Counted from the stretch's first letter, positions 1 to 7,035 are shown. The stretch is DNA of 8,264 nucleotides from Flavisolibacter sp. (GCA_017745135.1 JAGIAB010000060.1:3234-11497), one strand, 5' to 3'. Translations and numbers: made by a program. The notes: generated by a model from the sequence alone, not told the origin.

Positions 1-548
1 AAAGTGAAAATCAAAAGCAGGGATTTGGATTTTTTAGCGGCTTTGCCAATGTCATTAATGCTATGCGTAAATGTCCAAAGTTTATTATTGGAAGAATTCA
101 TAGCAAATGTGTTGGCGGCGGAGTAGGTATAGTTGCAGCAGCAGATTATGCTATAGCAGTAGAGGGCGCAGAAATTAAGTTAAGCGAACTGGCAATTGGT
201 ATAGGCCCCTTCGTGGTAGGTCCCGCAGTGCAAAGAAAGATCGGGTTATCTTCTTTTTCCCAGTTGGCTATTGATGCTACTTTATGGCGCAACGGCGATT
301 GGGCAAGAAGAAAAGGCCTTTACTCTGAATTGCACTCTTCCGTAGAAAGCATGGATGAATCCATACGCCGTTTGTCCAATCAGCTTTCACATTCCAATCC
401 CCAGGCCATGGCTGAACTGAAAAAAATATTCTGGCAGGGAACAGAAAACTGGGACGACCTGTTGTCTGAACGTGCAGAGATCAGTGGAAGGCTGGTGTTA
501 AGCCATTTTACCAAAGAAGCCATTGCAAAATTTAAAGCAAAAGCCTGA
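1..548 (+). CDS. enoyl-CoA hydratase/isomerase (crotonase) family protein, 5'-truncated by window edge
   Basis: The frame is open from the first bases (codons start at 3, 6, 9...) to TGA at 546-548, so the gene begins before the window and the ATG at 63 is internal. About 181 residues are visible, out of roughly 260 usual for the family. The crotonase core is clear: a PKFIIGRIHSKCVGGGVGI stretch (oxyanion-hole GGG region, 78-131), then AADYAIA and KLSELAIGIGP. Family members act on acyl-CoA thioesters, using up to two glutamates. The second is kept (SEL, Glu at 186-188), but the position of the first (Glu in GGGxE of crotonase) is Gly here (126-128). This could mean an isomerase, a one-glutamate hydratase or another crotonase reaction. 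Similar proteins are often labelled methylglutaconyl-CoA hydratase in Bacteroidota, but I cannot fix the substrate. The family is certain; the reaction is not. Confidence 0.88.
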   Translation, partial: SENQKQGFGFFSGFANVINAMRKCPKFIIGRIHSKCVGGGVGIVAAADYAIAVEGAEIKLSELAIGIGPFVVGPAVQRKIGLSSFSQLAIDATLWRNGDWARRKGLYSELHSSVESMDESIRRLSNQLSHSNPQAMAELKKIFWQGTENWDDLLSERAEISGRLVLSHFTKEAIAKFKAKA

Positions 549-703
549 TCACCTTCAAAATAACTTACACTTATACCGGGTACTTTATCGTTGTCTAAAT
601 AAAAGATGATCGCATTACCATTATCATGTAACCATATTAAAGATTTTGTTTTGTTTTTTGTAGTATAATTGTTTTTATACTCATTATCAATCAAAATCAG
701 AAA

Positions 704-1336
704 GTGATCCAAACATTCGGTGAAGAAAACCTTCAGCGGCTTTACGACCTCGTTGCTAAAAAGGATAAAGATTTAAAAGCAATTATTGCAGAATATGATT
801 ATCCTCCTGTATGGATAAGACCGAACACTTTTGAAACCCTTATACTCACCATTTTAGAACAACAGGTTTCTTTGGCTTCGGCCTATTCCGCTTACAAAAA
901 ACTAAAAGAACGAATTCGCATCGCTCCAAAAAATTTATTGCAATTAACAGATGAAGAATTGCGAAGCTGTTATTTAAGCCGGCAGAAAATTGTTTACACA
1001 AGAGAGCTGGCAAAAGCGATTACTGAGAAAAGGATCAGCCTTAAGAAATTTGAATCCTTGCCGGATGCTATTGTTCGTTCAGAACTAAAAGCAGTAAAAG
1101 GTATTGGTGACTGGACGGTTGATATTTATCTTCTTCATGCATTAAGAAGGACAGATATTTTTCCAATTGGTGATCTTGCTTTAGTGAATTCAATTAAAAT
1201 GGTGAAACAACTATCATCACCAAACAAAGAAGATTTGTTGGAGCTGTCAAAAAAATGGAAACCGTATCGGTCCATGGCAACCATGCTTTTCTGGCATTAC
1301 TACATTAAAAAAAGAAACATCAATATTCTTCACTGA
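704..1336 (+). CDS. DNA-3-methyladenine glycosylase II-like, HhH-GPD base-excision repair enzyme
   Basis: This 210-residue protein fits a compact AlkA/Mag-type glycosylase, which removes alkylated bases from DNA by cleaving the N-glycosidic bond. The HhH-GPD domain is visible. FETLILTILEQQVSLASA at residues 43-60 is the typical helix before the hairpin, VKGIGDWTVD at 131-140 is the helix-hairpin-helix, and PIGDLAL at 154-160 holds the expected catalytic aspartate, Asp157. No C-terminal Cys4 iron-sulfur motif of the MutY/Nth type is seen, which agrees with an AlkA-like enzyme. The start is GTG at 704: the frame is open back to a TAA at 638-640, but no ATG occurs there, and the next in-frame Met is near residue 166. 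A 155-bp gap separates it from the crotonase gene, so it may have its own promoter, though I could not identify a convincing one. Confidence 0.9.
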   Translation: MIQTFGEENLQRLYDLVAKKDKDLKAIIAEYDYPPVWIRPNTFETLILTILEQQVSLASAYSAYKKLKERIRIAPKNLLQLTDEELRSCYLSRQKIVYTRELAKAITEKRISLKKFESLPDAIVRSELKAVKGIGDWTVDIYLLHALRRTDIFPIGDLALVNSIKMVKQLSSPNKEDLLELSKKWKPYRSMATMLFWHYYIKKRNINILH

Positions 1337-1427
1337 TAGCATAAGTTAATTCTTCGGAAATTATCCGGGCAAACAAGCTCTTGGTATGGATTTTTATAAT
1401 GGTTAGAAAAACCAAGAAGTATTTGCC

Positions 1428-1658
1428 ATGACTACAGCAAGGAGTAGTGAGGAAGATCTGACATTTCTTAACAAGGAAGAATTAAAATCGCTCTATCATA
1501 AAATCAATACAAAGCTGGCTAAAGGTTTACTCAATGGCGCCAATCTTGAAGATCAGCAGGAAAATATCAGGATGCTCAATAAAATAGCTGAGGAGTTAAA
1601 CCGTAGAAAAGATTTCTCAGGCACTGTTCGCAATTCTGAAGAAACCATCCGTCCATAA
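1428..1658 (+). CDS. small hypothetical protein (76 aa), function unknown
   Basis: I do not recognise this protein. It starts at ATG 1428 and ends at TAA 1656-1658. It is soluble, charged and predicted largely helical: residues 13-62 (from FLNKEELKSLYHKIN to EELNRRKD) are rich in Lys, Glu and Leu with heptad-like spacing, with no signal peptide, membrane segment or cysteine pair. The N-terminus (TTARSSEED) and C-terminus (TVRNSEETIRP) look disordered. Codon use resembles the neighbours, which supports a real gene. It lies 91 bp after the glycosylase gene on the same strand and converges with infB, so nothing in its context points to a role. It is probably a lineage-restricted small protein. 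Confidence 0.6.
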   Translation: MTTARSSEEDLTFLNKEELKSLYHKINTKLAKGLLNGANLEDQQENIRMLNKIAEELNRRKDFSGTVRNSEETIRP

Positions 1659-1682
1659 AAATCATCACACAAGAATTGCTGT

Positions 1683-1713
1683 AAAAAAAATGACCGTCCC
1701 TGTGAGACGGTCA
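1683..1713 (-). terminator. Rho-independent terminator of the rimP-nusA-infB transcript
   Basis: Read leftwards, an 8-bp perfect stem (1713-1706 with 1698-1691, core GACCGTC/GACGGTC) with a 7-nt loop is followed at once by eight Ts on the minus strand (complement of the A run 1683-1690). It sits 22 bp beyond the infB stop codon. Read rightwards it lacks a T tract, so it is unlikely to end the 76-aa gene efficiently. Confidence 0.9.
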
Positions 1714-1735
1714 ATTCACTATTTAATAAAATTGA

Positions 1736-4654
1736 TTACAGTGTTCTCTTTACTTCTTCCTCTTCGTAGGCTTCAATAATATCTCCAACCTTGATATCGC
1801 TGTAGTTCTTAATGGTCAACCCACATTCCATTCCTGTCAATACTTCTTTCACATCGTCCTTATAACGCTTCAGAGATGCTAATTCCGCACTGGCGCCTTC
1901 GCCTGTTGGATAGACCACGATACCATCACGAATCAGGCGTATCTTATTATCACGTTTGATCCTTCCTTCGATCACCTGGCAGCCGGCAACGGTAGCTTTA
2001 TCAAACTTGAACACTTCTTTCACTTCTACGTTCCCAACGATCTTTTCCTGGATCTTCGGCTCCAACATACCTTCCATTGCACTCTTTATCTCTTCGATGG
2101 CATTGTAGATGATGGAGTACATCCTGATCTGGATGCCTGCATTCTCAGCCAAACGATTCGCCTGCATGGAAGGACGAACATTAAATCCAATTACGATGGC
2201 ATCGGATGCTTCTGCAAGCACAATATCACTTTCGTTGATCTGTCCAACACCTTTGTGAATCACGTTCACCAAAATTTCTTCAGTAGATAATTTTTGAAGT
2301 GAGTCACTCAGCGCTTCAACCGAACCATCCACATCACCTTTGATAATTACATTCAGTTCCTTAAAGTTTCCAAGTGCCAGACGACGGCCAATTTCATCCA
2401 GTGTAATATGTTTCTTGGCACGCATACCCTGCTCACGCAGAATTTGTGCACGACGGTTCGCAATTTCTTTTGCTTCTGCCTCATCCTGGTAAACCCTGAA
2501 GGTTTCACCGGCCTGCGGTGCACCATTCAAACCGAGTATCAATACTGGTGTTGACGGAGGAGCAGCGTCCACTCTTTTGTTTCTTTCATTCACCATTGCT
2601 TTTACACGACCGTAATACTGTCCGCTCACTACAAGATCACCAACACGTAAGGTTCCGTTTTGTACAAGTACTGTGGCTACATAGCCCCGGCCTTTATCTA
2701 AAGTAGCCTCGATGATCGTTCCGTTGGCTTCTCTTTCCGGGTTGGCTTTTAACTCCAGCAACTCCGCTTCCAGTAATATTTTTTCAAGCAGCAGGTCAAC
2801 ATTCAAACCCTGCTTGGCAGAAAGCTCCTGGCTTTGGTATTTACCGCCCCAGGATTCTACCAGCAAATTCATGTTGGCTAATTGCTCATAAATTTTTGCG
2901 GGATTGGCGCCTTCTTTATCAATCTTGTTGATGGCGAAAATCATGGGAACATTAGCAGCCTGCGCATGCGAGATGGCTTCTTTTGTTTGAGGCATGATCG
3001 CATCATCGGCTGCAATTACAATAACTGCAATATCGGTAATCTTGGCACCACGGGCACGCATGGCTGTAAACGCTTCGTGACCTGGTGTATCAAGGAAGGT
3101 AATGTCTTTACCATTTTGAAGGTTCACCTGGTAAGCACCAATGTGCTGGGTGATACCACCGGCTTCACCTGCTACCACAGTGGTTTTACGGATGTAGTCG
3201 AGCAATGAAGTTTTACCGTGGTCAACGTGACCCATGATGGTAACAATTGGAGAACGCGGTTTCAGATCTTCTTCATTATCCTCTTCATCCATCTCCTCCA
3301 TTTCCAATTGCTTTTCCATGTCGATGAACTCAACATCAAAGCCAAATTCACTGGCCACTAACTCAATTACTTCAGCATCCAGGCGCTGGTTGATAGACAC
3401 CATGATACCGAGGCCCATACACTTGCCAATAACTTCCGCAAAGGAAACATCCATCAGGTTGGCCAACTCGCTTACCGAAATAAATTCAGTTACCTGCAAC
3501 TTGTTGCTTTCAACACCTTCGGTTGCATCTGCATTTTCATGCTTACGGTCGCGGCGTTTGGCTTTTACTTTCCTGCCGCCACCACCGGTAAGCTTGGCTT
3601 GTGTTTCCTGTATCTTACGTTGAATTTCTTTTTCGTCAATTTGCTTGTCCTCACGTTTGGCAAATGCAGGACGTTGTCCTCTGCCATGGCCAAATCTTCC
3701 ATCCCCTTGTCCTCCCCGGCCGCGGCCATCATTTTTCTGAATGGTGATTCTGCCGCCACCTCCACTGGTACCATGCTGTTGCTGTCCCTCACCTTTATGA
3801 TGAAAACCTTGCTGCTGTTGTCCCGGCTCTCTTTTTTCGATGGGTATGCGCTTGCGTTTGCGCTTTTCATCCTGCTTGGGTCTTGTATCGCTTTCAACAG
3901 GAAGATCGATTTTGCCAAGGATCTTCGGCCCTTCAATTTTTTCGGCCCTGATGTTTTCAACAACCGGCTCTTCTTCCTCTGGTTCTGCAACGGGTTCTAC
4001 TTTTACTTCAACAACCGGCGGTGTTACTTCTTCAACTTCAACCTGTGGTTCCGGAACTTCTGCAACAGGCATTGCTTCTTCTTCTACTTTCTCTTCTTCC
4101 TTCTTAGCTTTTTTTGCTGTTTTCTTTGGGCGTGTAGAAGAGTCAATTGCGGATAAGTCGATCTTATTAATGATTTTGGGTCCTTCAATTTCGGGGGCAT
4201 CCAACCGCACTACTTCAGGCTCTTCCGTCTTTGGAGGTTCGGGTTGTGGTTGAGGTTGGGGTTGGGGTTGAGGCTCAGGCTCCGGAACAACCGGGGTTTC
4301 CTGCACAGGTTCAACAACTGGTGCCGGCGCCGGCGCGGGTGCTGGTGCTTCTTCTTTTTTCGCAGGTTTCTTTTCTTCCTTGCGGAAATTTATTTCTTCT
4401 TCGTCTTTTTTCTTTTTGGTTTCGGCTGCAGGACCTTTAGGTAAATCGATCTGCACCGCTTTTTGCTTCGCTACTTTATCACTCTGAAATTCTGCCTGCA
4501 AGGCACGGTACATGTCTTCCGTGAGCTTAGCAGTAGGTTTCAGCTCGTCCTTATCAAACCCTTTACTCACCAAAAAATCAACAAGGGTTTCTCTTCCGAT
4601 GTTGAACTCTTTGGCGGCCGCCATCAACCTTGGTGTTGTTACTGTTTCTGCCAT
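1736..4654 (-). CDS. infB: translation initiation factor IF-2
   Basis: This 972-residue GTPase delivers fMet-tRNA to the 30S subunit and promotes subunit joining. A short IF2_N-type helical module lies at about residues 5-52. A long low-complexity linker follows (60-380) with Ala-Pro, Pro-Gln and Glu-rich runs and an Arg/Gly-rich part at 311-328. A second IF2_N-type module is at about 385-440. The G domain has G1 GHVDHGKT (475-482), G3 DTPGHE (522-527) and G4 NKID (576-579), all intact. Domain II and the C-terminal fMet-tRNA-binding domains fill the rest. The linker contains an internal duplication: IEGPKI..KIDL at 157-167 and again at 240-251. The ATG at 4654 gives the expected family start (MAETVTTPRLMAAAKEFNIG). 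It is the last gene of the rimP-nusA-infB block, 199 bp after nusA, and is followed directly by a terminator. Confidence 0.98.
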   Translation of the reverse strand: MAETVTTPRLMAAAKEFNIGRETLVDFLVSKGFDKDELKPTAKLTEDMYRALQAEFQSDKVAKQKAVQIDLPKGPAAETKKKKDEEEINFRKEEKKPAKKEEAPAPAPAPAPVVEPVQETPVVPEPEPQPQPQPQPQPEPPKTEEPEVVRLDAPEIEGPKIINKIDLSAIDSSTRPKKTAKKAKKEEEKVEEEAMPVAEVPEPQVEVEEVTPPVVEVKVEPVAEPEEEEPVVENIRAEKIEGPKILGKIDLPVESDTRPKQDEKRKRKRIPIEKREPGQQQQGFHHKGEGQQQHGTSGGGGRITIQKNDGRGRGGQGDGRFGHGRGQRPAFAKREDKQIDEKEIQRKIQETQAKLTGGGGRKVKAKRRDRKHENADATEGVESNKLQVTEFISVSELANLMDVSFAEVIGKCMGLGIMVSINQRLDAEVIELVASEFGFDVEFIDMEKQLEMEEMDEEDNEEDLKPRSPIVTIMGHVDHGKTSLLDYIRKTTVVAGEAGGITQHIGAYQVNLQNGKDITFLDTPGHEAFTAMRARGAKITDIAVIVIAADDAIMPQTKEAISHAQAANVPMIFAINKIDKEGANPAKIYEQLANMNLLVESWGGKYQSQELSAKQGLNVDLLLEKILLEAELLELKANPEREANGTIIEATLDKGRGYVATVLVQNGTLRVGDLVVSGQYYGRVKAMVNERNKRVDAAPPSTPVLILGLNGAPQAGETFRVYQDEAEAKEIANRRAQILREQGMRAKKHITLDEIGRRLALGNFKELNVIIKGDVDGSVEALSDSLQKLSTEEILVNVIHKGVGQINESDIVLAEASDAIVIGFNVRPSMQANRLAENAGIQIRMYSIIYNAIEEIKSAMEGMLEPKIQEKIVGNVEVKEVFKFDKATVAGCQVIEGRIKRDNKIRLIRDGIVVYPTGEGASAELASLKRYKDDVKEVLTGMECGLTIKNYSDIKVGDIIEAYEEEEVKRTL
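4242..4283. repeat. hexanucleotide tandem repeat (GGTTGN) inside infB
   Basis: Five GGTTG[T/A/G] units in tandem (4242-4271) are followed by two diverged units, GGCTCA and GGCTCC. On the coding (minus) strand they encode alternating Pro-Gln turning into Pro-Glu in the IF-2 linker (about residues 125-139). A second, GC-rich hexamer run at about 4320-4350 encodes Ala-Pro repeats. In-frame slippage would change only linker length. Confidence 0.85.
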
Positions 4655-4669
4655 TAACTGTTTTTTGTC

Positions 4670-4696
4670 GTGAATCGTGAATCGTCAATCGTCAAT
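4670..4696. repeat. heptanucleotide repeat array, left arm of an intergenic inverted repeat
   Basis: Nearly four copies of a 7-nt unit, GTGAATC GTGAATC GTCAATC GTCAAT, lie in the nusA-infB gap. Positions 4677-4696 are a perfect 20-nt reverse complement of 4830-4849. In the leftward transcript this arm lies 16-42 nt upstream of the infB start codon. Confidence 0.85.
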
Positions 4697-4825
4697 AGGA
4701 TTTATCCTTGAGACGGACGAAGCCAACATCACTTTACTTTTTTATTTTATGCAAACAGACATTTGATCAGTACTATTTGCTGCTTCTTATTAAAGATGAA
4801 TCCTCAACCTCAACCTGCCTCGTTT

Positions 4826-4849
4826 CACGATTGACGATTGACGATTCAC
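4826..4849. repeat. heptanucleotide repeat array, right arm of the intergenic inverted repeat
   Basis: About three copies of the same heptamer in opposite orientation (CAC GATTGAC GATTGAC GATTCAC). The arm begins four bases beyond the nusA stop codon, and 4830-4849 pairs perfectly with 4677-4696 across a 133-nt spacer. In the spacer I see an AT-rich stretch but no gene and no clear TAnnTTTG promoter box. Confidence 0.85.
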
Positions 4850-4853
4850 ATTA

Positions 4854-6101
4854 TCATTCTTTCTCAAATTCTGCCTGCAATACCTTCCTTACTTCGGTGA
4901 TGGTTTCTTTTTCCAGGTCCGTTCTTCTTTCCAATTCTTCTGCTGTCAAATCCAAAACACTTCTCGCCGTATCGCAACCTACACGTTTCAGTTCATCAAT
5001 TACCCAGCTTTCAATTTCATCACTGAATTCTTCCAGGTCAATATCAAATTCTTCTACTTCGCCCTCGTTATCGCGATAAACATCCAGTTCGTATCCTGTA
5101 AGCTCGCAAGCTAACTTAATATTTACACCCCGGCGGCCAATGGCCAGTGAAACCTGGTCGGGACGCAGGTAAACGTTGGCATGCTTTTCTTCCTGGTCTA
5201 ATTCCATTGAAGTGATCTTGGCCGGCGTTAAAGAACGTTGTATCAATAATTGGATGTTGTTAGTCCAGTTAATTACGTCGATATTTTCATTCTTCAACTC
5301 GCGAACGATACCATGAATGCGGCTTCCTTTCATACCTACGCAGGCACCTACCGGGTCAATGCGGTCATCGTAAGATTCTACTGCAACTTTGGCTCTTTCG
5401 CCGGGTTCACGAACAATCTTTTTAATAACAATGAGTCCATCGAAGATCTCCGGCACTTCTATTTCCAAAAGCTTTGCCAGAAAATCAGGTGAAGTTCTGG
5501 AAAGTATGATTACCGGCGTATTATTTTTCATATCCACCTTCTTCACTACGGCACGGATGTTCTCTCCCTTCTTAAAATAGTCTTGCGGAATTTGTTCGCT
5601 CTTCGGCAGGATCAATTCATTTCCCTCTTCATCCAGCAATAAAATTTCTTTTTTCCAAACCTGGTAAACCTCTGCACTGATGATCTCTCCAATCCTGTCC
5701 TGGTATTTTTTGGCCAGCACGTTTTTCTTCAGATCAGAAATACGGCTTGCTAAAGTTTGCTTGGCAGCAAGAATGGCGCGACGGCCAAAATCTTCGAGGT
5801 TCACTTCCTCATACAATTCTTCACCTACTTCATAGTCCGGCGAAACTTTCCGGGCATCACTTACTCCAATTTCTTCCAGGGTATTATAAATGTCGTCATC
5901 GTCCACAATATTGCGGCGGCGGAAAATTTCAAGGTCTCCTTTCTCCGCGTTTACAATCACGTCAAAATTTTCATCGCTTCCATATTTTTTGCGGAGCAAT
6001 GTTTTGAATACATCTTCAACCACACGCATAAGGGTTGGACGGTCAATATTTTCGGCATCTTTAAACTCCTGGAATGCCTCGATAAGATTGATACTTGCCA
6101 T
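4854..6101 (-). CDS. nusA: transcription termination/antitermination factor NusA
   Basis: This 415-residue protein binds RNA polymerase and nascent RNA and modulates pausing, termination and antitermination. The N-terminal polymerase-binding domain covers about 1-125 (NLIEAFQEFKDAENIDR, then the VDDDDI...GEELYEEV region). The S1 domain is at about 134-200, followed by the hallmark SRTSPDFL (201-208). KH1 contains VGACVGMKGSRI (251-262, GMKG loop), and KH2 contains SLAIGRRG with Ile321-Gly325. After KH2 comes an acidic stretch (about 345-365) and one short helix-hairpin-helix-like segment, WVIDELKRVGCDTARSVLDL. This is shorter than the two acidic-repeat domains of the E. coli protein (495 aa) and fits the Bacteroidota form. 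The start at 6101 matches the family N-terminus. It lies 74 bp after rimP. Confidence 0.98.
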   Translation of the reverse strand: MASINLIEAFQEFKDAENIDRPTLMRVVEDVFKTLLRKKYGSDENFDVIVNAEKGDLEIFRRRNIVDDDDIYNTLEEIGVSDARKVSPDYEVGEELYEEVNLEDFGRRAILAAKQTLASRISDLKKNVLAKKYQDRIGEIISAEVYQVWKKEILLLDEEGNELILPKSEQIPQDYFKKGENIRAVVKKVDMKNNTPVIILSRTSPDFLAKLLEIEVPEIFDGLIVIKKIVREPGERAKVAVESYDDRIDPVGACVGMKGSRIHGIVRELKNENIDVINWTNNIQLLIQRSLTPAKITSMELDQEEKHANVYLRPDQVSLAIGRRGVNIKLACELTGYELDVYRDNEGEVEEFDIDLEEFSDEIESWVIDELKRVGCDTARSVLDLTAEELERRTDLEKETITEVRKVLQAEFEKE

Positions 6102-6104
6102 AGT

Positions 6105-6157
6105 TTTTAGCTTTTAGCTTTTAGCTGCTGGCTATTAGCTGGCTAACGGCTAATAGC
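6105..6157. repeat. TTTTAGC heptamer repeats and 9-bp inverted repeat in the rimP-nusA gap
   Basis: Three perfect tandem copies of TTTTAGC lie at 6105-6125. They are followed by related GGCTATTAGCTGGCTAACGG-type sequence holding a perfect 9-bp inverted repeat: GCTATTAGC 6131-6139 and GCTAATAGC 6149-6157, with a 9-nt spacer. The array fills nearly all of the 74-bp gap and ends 3 bp upstream of the nusA start codon, so in the mRNA it forms the nusA leader. Confidence 0.85.
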
Positions 6158-6175
6158 TATAGGCCAACAGCTTCT

Positions 6176-6646
6176 TTAAAACTTCACTTGAATTTTTGTA
6201 TTTTTTATTTGATCAAACAGGATGGACTCCTGCTTAATTTCTTTCTTTTTTCCTTTGCCGGTTTCGGTCTCAATGATAATGCCGTCCTGTGTGGCGTCAA
6301 TTAACTTGCCTTCTTTCTTTGTGCTGTCCTTAAAATGAACCTCAACAAATCTTCCGATATTCTTTTTATACTGCCTGAATAATTTCAAAGGCTCATCCAG
6401 TCCCGGCGAAGAAACTTCCAGTGAAAAATCTCCATTGGGAAATAGGGTGCTTTCTTCTAACTGCTTATACAGTTTCCTGTTATAATCAATAAGCTCGGAT
6501 AGGATTACCCCCTCATCAGCATCGATAAATACCTTAACATTATTGGTAGGCTTAATTCTAACCTCAACCAAAAAATGCGAAGGGTGACCTGCGAGTAAAT
6601 TGTTGACCTTTTCTTCAATTATCCTGATTTGATCTTCTGCCTGCAT
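6176..6646 (-). CDS. rimP: ribosome maturation factor RimP
   Basis: This 156-residue protein assists late maturation of the 30S ribosomal subunit. The N-terminal alpha/beta domain (about 1-87) ends with the family signature LEVSSPGLDEPL (76-87). The C-terminal Sm-like beta domain (about 90-156) follows, with RFVEVHFKD and KKEGKLIDATQDGIII. The length matches the family. It is the first gene of the rimP-nusA-infB block, an order conserved in many bacteria. The ATG at 6646 has no strong Shine-Dalgarno sequence; the upstream bases are pyrimidine-rich and then AT-rich, as is common in this phylum. Confidence 0.96.
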   Translation of the reverse strand: MQAEDQIRIIEEKVNNLLAGHPSHFLVEVRIKPTNNVKVFIDADEGVILSELIDYNRKLYKQLEESTLFPNGDFSLEVSSPGLDEPLKLFRQYKKNIGRFVEVHFKDSTKKEGKLIDATQDGIIIETETGKGKKKEIKQESILFDQIKNTKIQVKF

Positions 6647-6663
6647 AAGTTATTTAAAAGAAG

Positions 6664-6685
6664 AAGGGAACGGCCACGTTCCCTT
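6664..6685 (-). promoter_or_regulatory. leader hairpin upstream of rimP
   Basis: A perfect 9-bp stem (AAGGGAACG 6664-6672 with CGTTCCCTT 6677-6685, 4-nt loop) lies between the inferred transcription start and the rimP ATG. In the leftward RNA it is followed by a pyrimidine-rich tract (CUUCUUCUUUU) about 17 nt before the start codon. It therefore resembles a weak terminator or attenuator or a translational control element. The stem is seen directly; its function is inferred. Confidence 0.55.
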
Positions 6686-6706
6686 TCATCATTTCATTTC
6701 CGGACA

Positions 6707-6739
6707 CAAATTTAAGACAAACGTTAAATACCTTCCAAA
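6707..6739 (-). promoter_or_regulatory. promoter of the rimP-nusA-infB operon (Bacteroidota type)
   Basis: On the minus strand, TAAATTTG (6714-6707) fits the Bacteroidota -7 box TAnnTTTG. TTTG (6739-6736) stands 21 nt upstream as a -33 box. A start of transcription near 6700 would give a leader of about 55 nt containing the hairpin at 6664-6685. Confidence 0.6.
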
Positions 6740-6764
6740 TTAAGATTAGATAAAATGCCCTGAT

Positions 6765-6772
6765 TACCTTTG
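6765..6772 (+). promoter_or_regulatory. candidate -7 box (TACCTTTG) for the DUF4834-type gene
   Basis: TACCTTTG matches TAnnTTTG exactly and ends only four bases before the ATG at 6777. If used, transcription would start at or just inside the start codon (leaderless mRNA). No TTG -33 element is visible at the usual distance, so the call is tentative. Confidence 0.35.
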
Positions 6773-6776
6773 ATTC

Positions 6777-7025
6777 ATGTCGATTTTAGGTTTTCTTTTC
6801 GTGGCTTTTGTGGCTTACCTCGTTTTCAAGTTGATATTTGATTTTATCCTTCCTGTTTACAGAACTACCCAACGGGTTCGGAAAGGTTTCCGCGAAATGC
6901 AGGAACGCATGAACGGGCAGTCAGAACAATACGGGCAGCAGCAAAATGGCACCAAACAAAATCAAAACAGTAACACCAAAGGCGGTGTTGGAGAATATAT
7001 CGATTTTGAAGAAATAAAAGATTGA
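6777..7025 (+). CDS. DUF4834 family small membrane protein
   Basis: This 82-residue protein starts with one hydrophobic helix (about residues 3-26, ILGFLFVAFVAYLVFKLIFDF), a likely membrane anchor. A basic segment follows, PVYRTTQRVRKGFREMQERM (27-46), with a putative amphipathic helix. Next is a Gln/Asn-rich spacer (47-69) and a conserved-looking tail GEYIDFEEIKD. This layout and the tail match what I remember of DUF4834 proteins of Bacteroidota, whose function is unknown. The positive charges after the helix suggest that the C-terminal part is cytoplasmic. It is transcribed divergently from rimP across a 130-bp gap holding both promoters, and stops 42 bp before the tRNA gene. Confidence 0.75.
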   Translation: MSILGFLFVAFVAYLVFKLIFDFILPVYRTTQRVRKGFREMQERMNGQSEQYGQQQNGTKQNQNSNTKGGVGEYIDFEEIKD

Positions 7026-7035
7026 GCCTTTTCCC

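Noticed and set aside
63..548. ATG at 63 as the start of the crotonase gene
   Set aside because: The same frame is open to the window edge and encodes family-typical residues (GFFSGFANVINA) before it, so the gene starts upstream.
3539..4253. Long open frames on + and a second minus frame within the infB linker region
   Set aside because: They are shadows of the low-complexity, stop-poor IF-2 linker. Their translations are Phe/Ser/Leu-rich without domain features, and the infB frame is certain.
4670..4849. CRISPR-like or attachment-site reading of the heptamer arrays
   Set aside because: The units are 7 nt in direct tandem without unique spacers and there are no cas or integrase genes, so this is simple repeat sequence.
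5747..6117. Overlapping + strand frames opposite the nusA 5' part
   Set aside because: They lie antisense to a fully conserved nusA frame, with no plausible domain and no promoter, so they are not genes.
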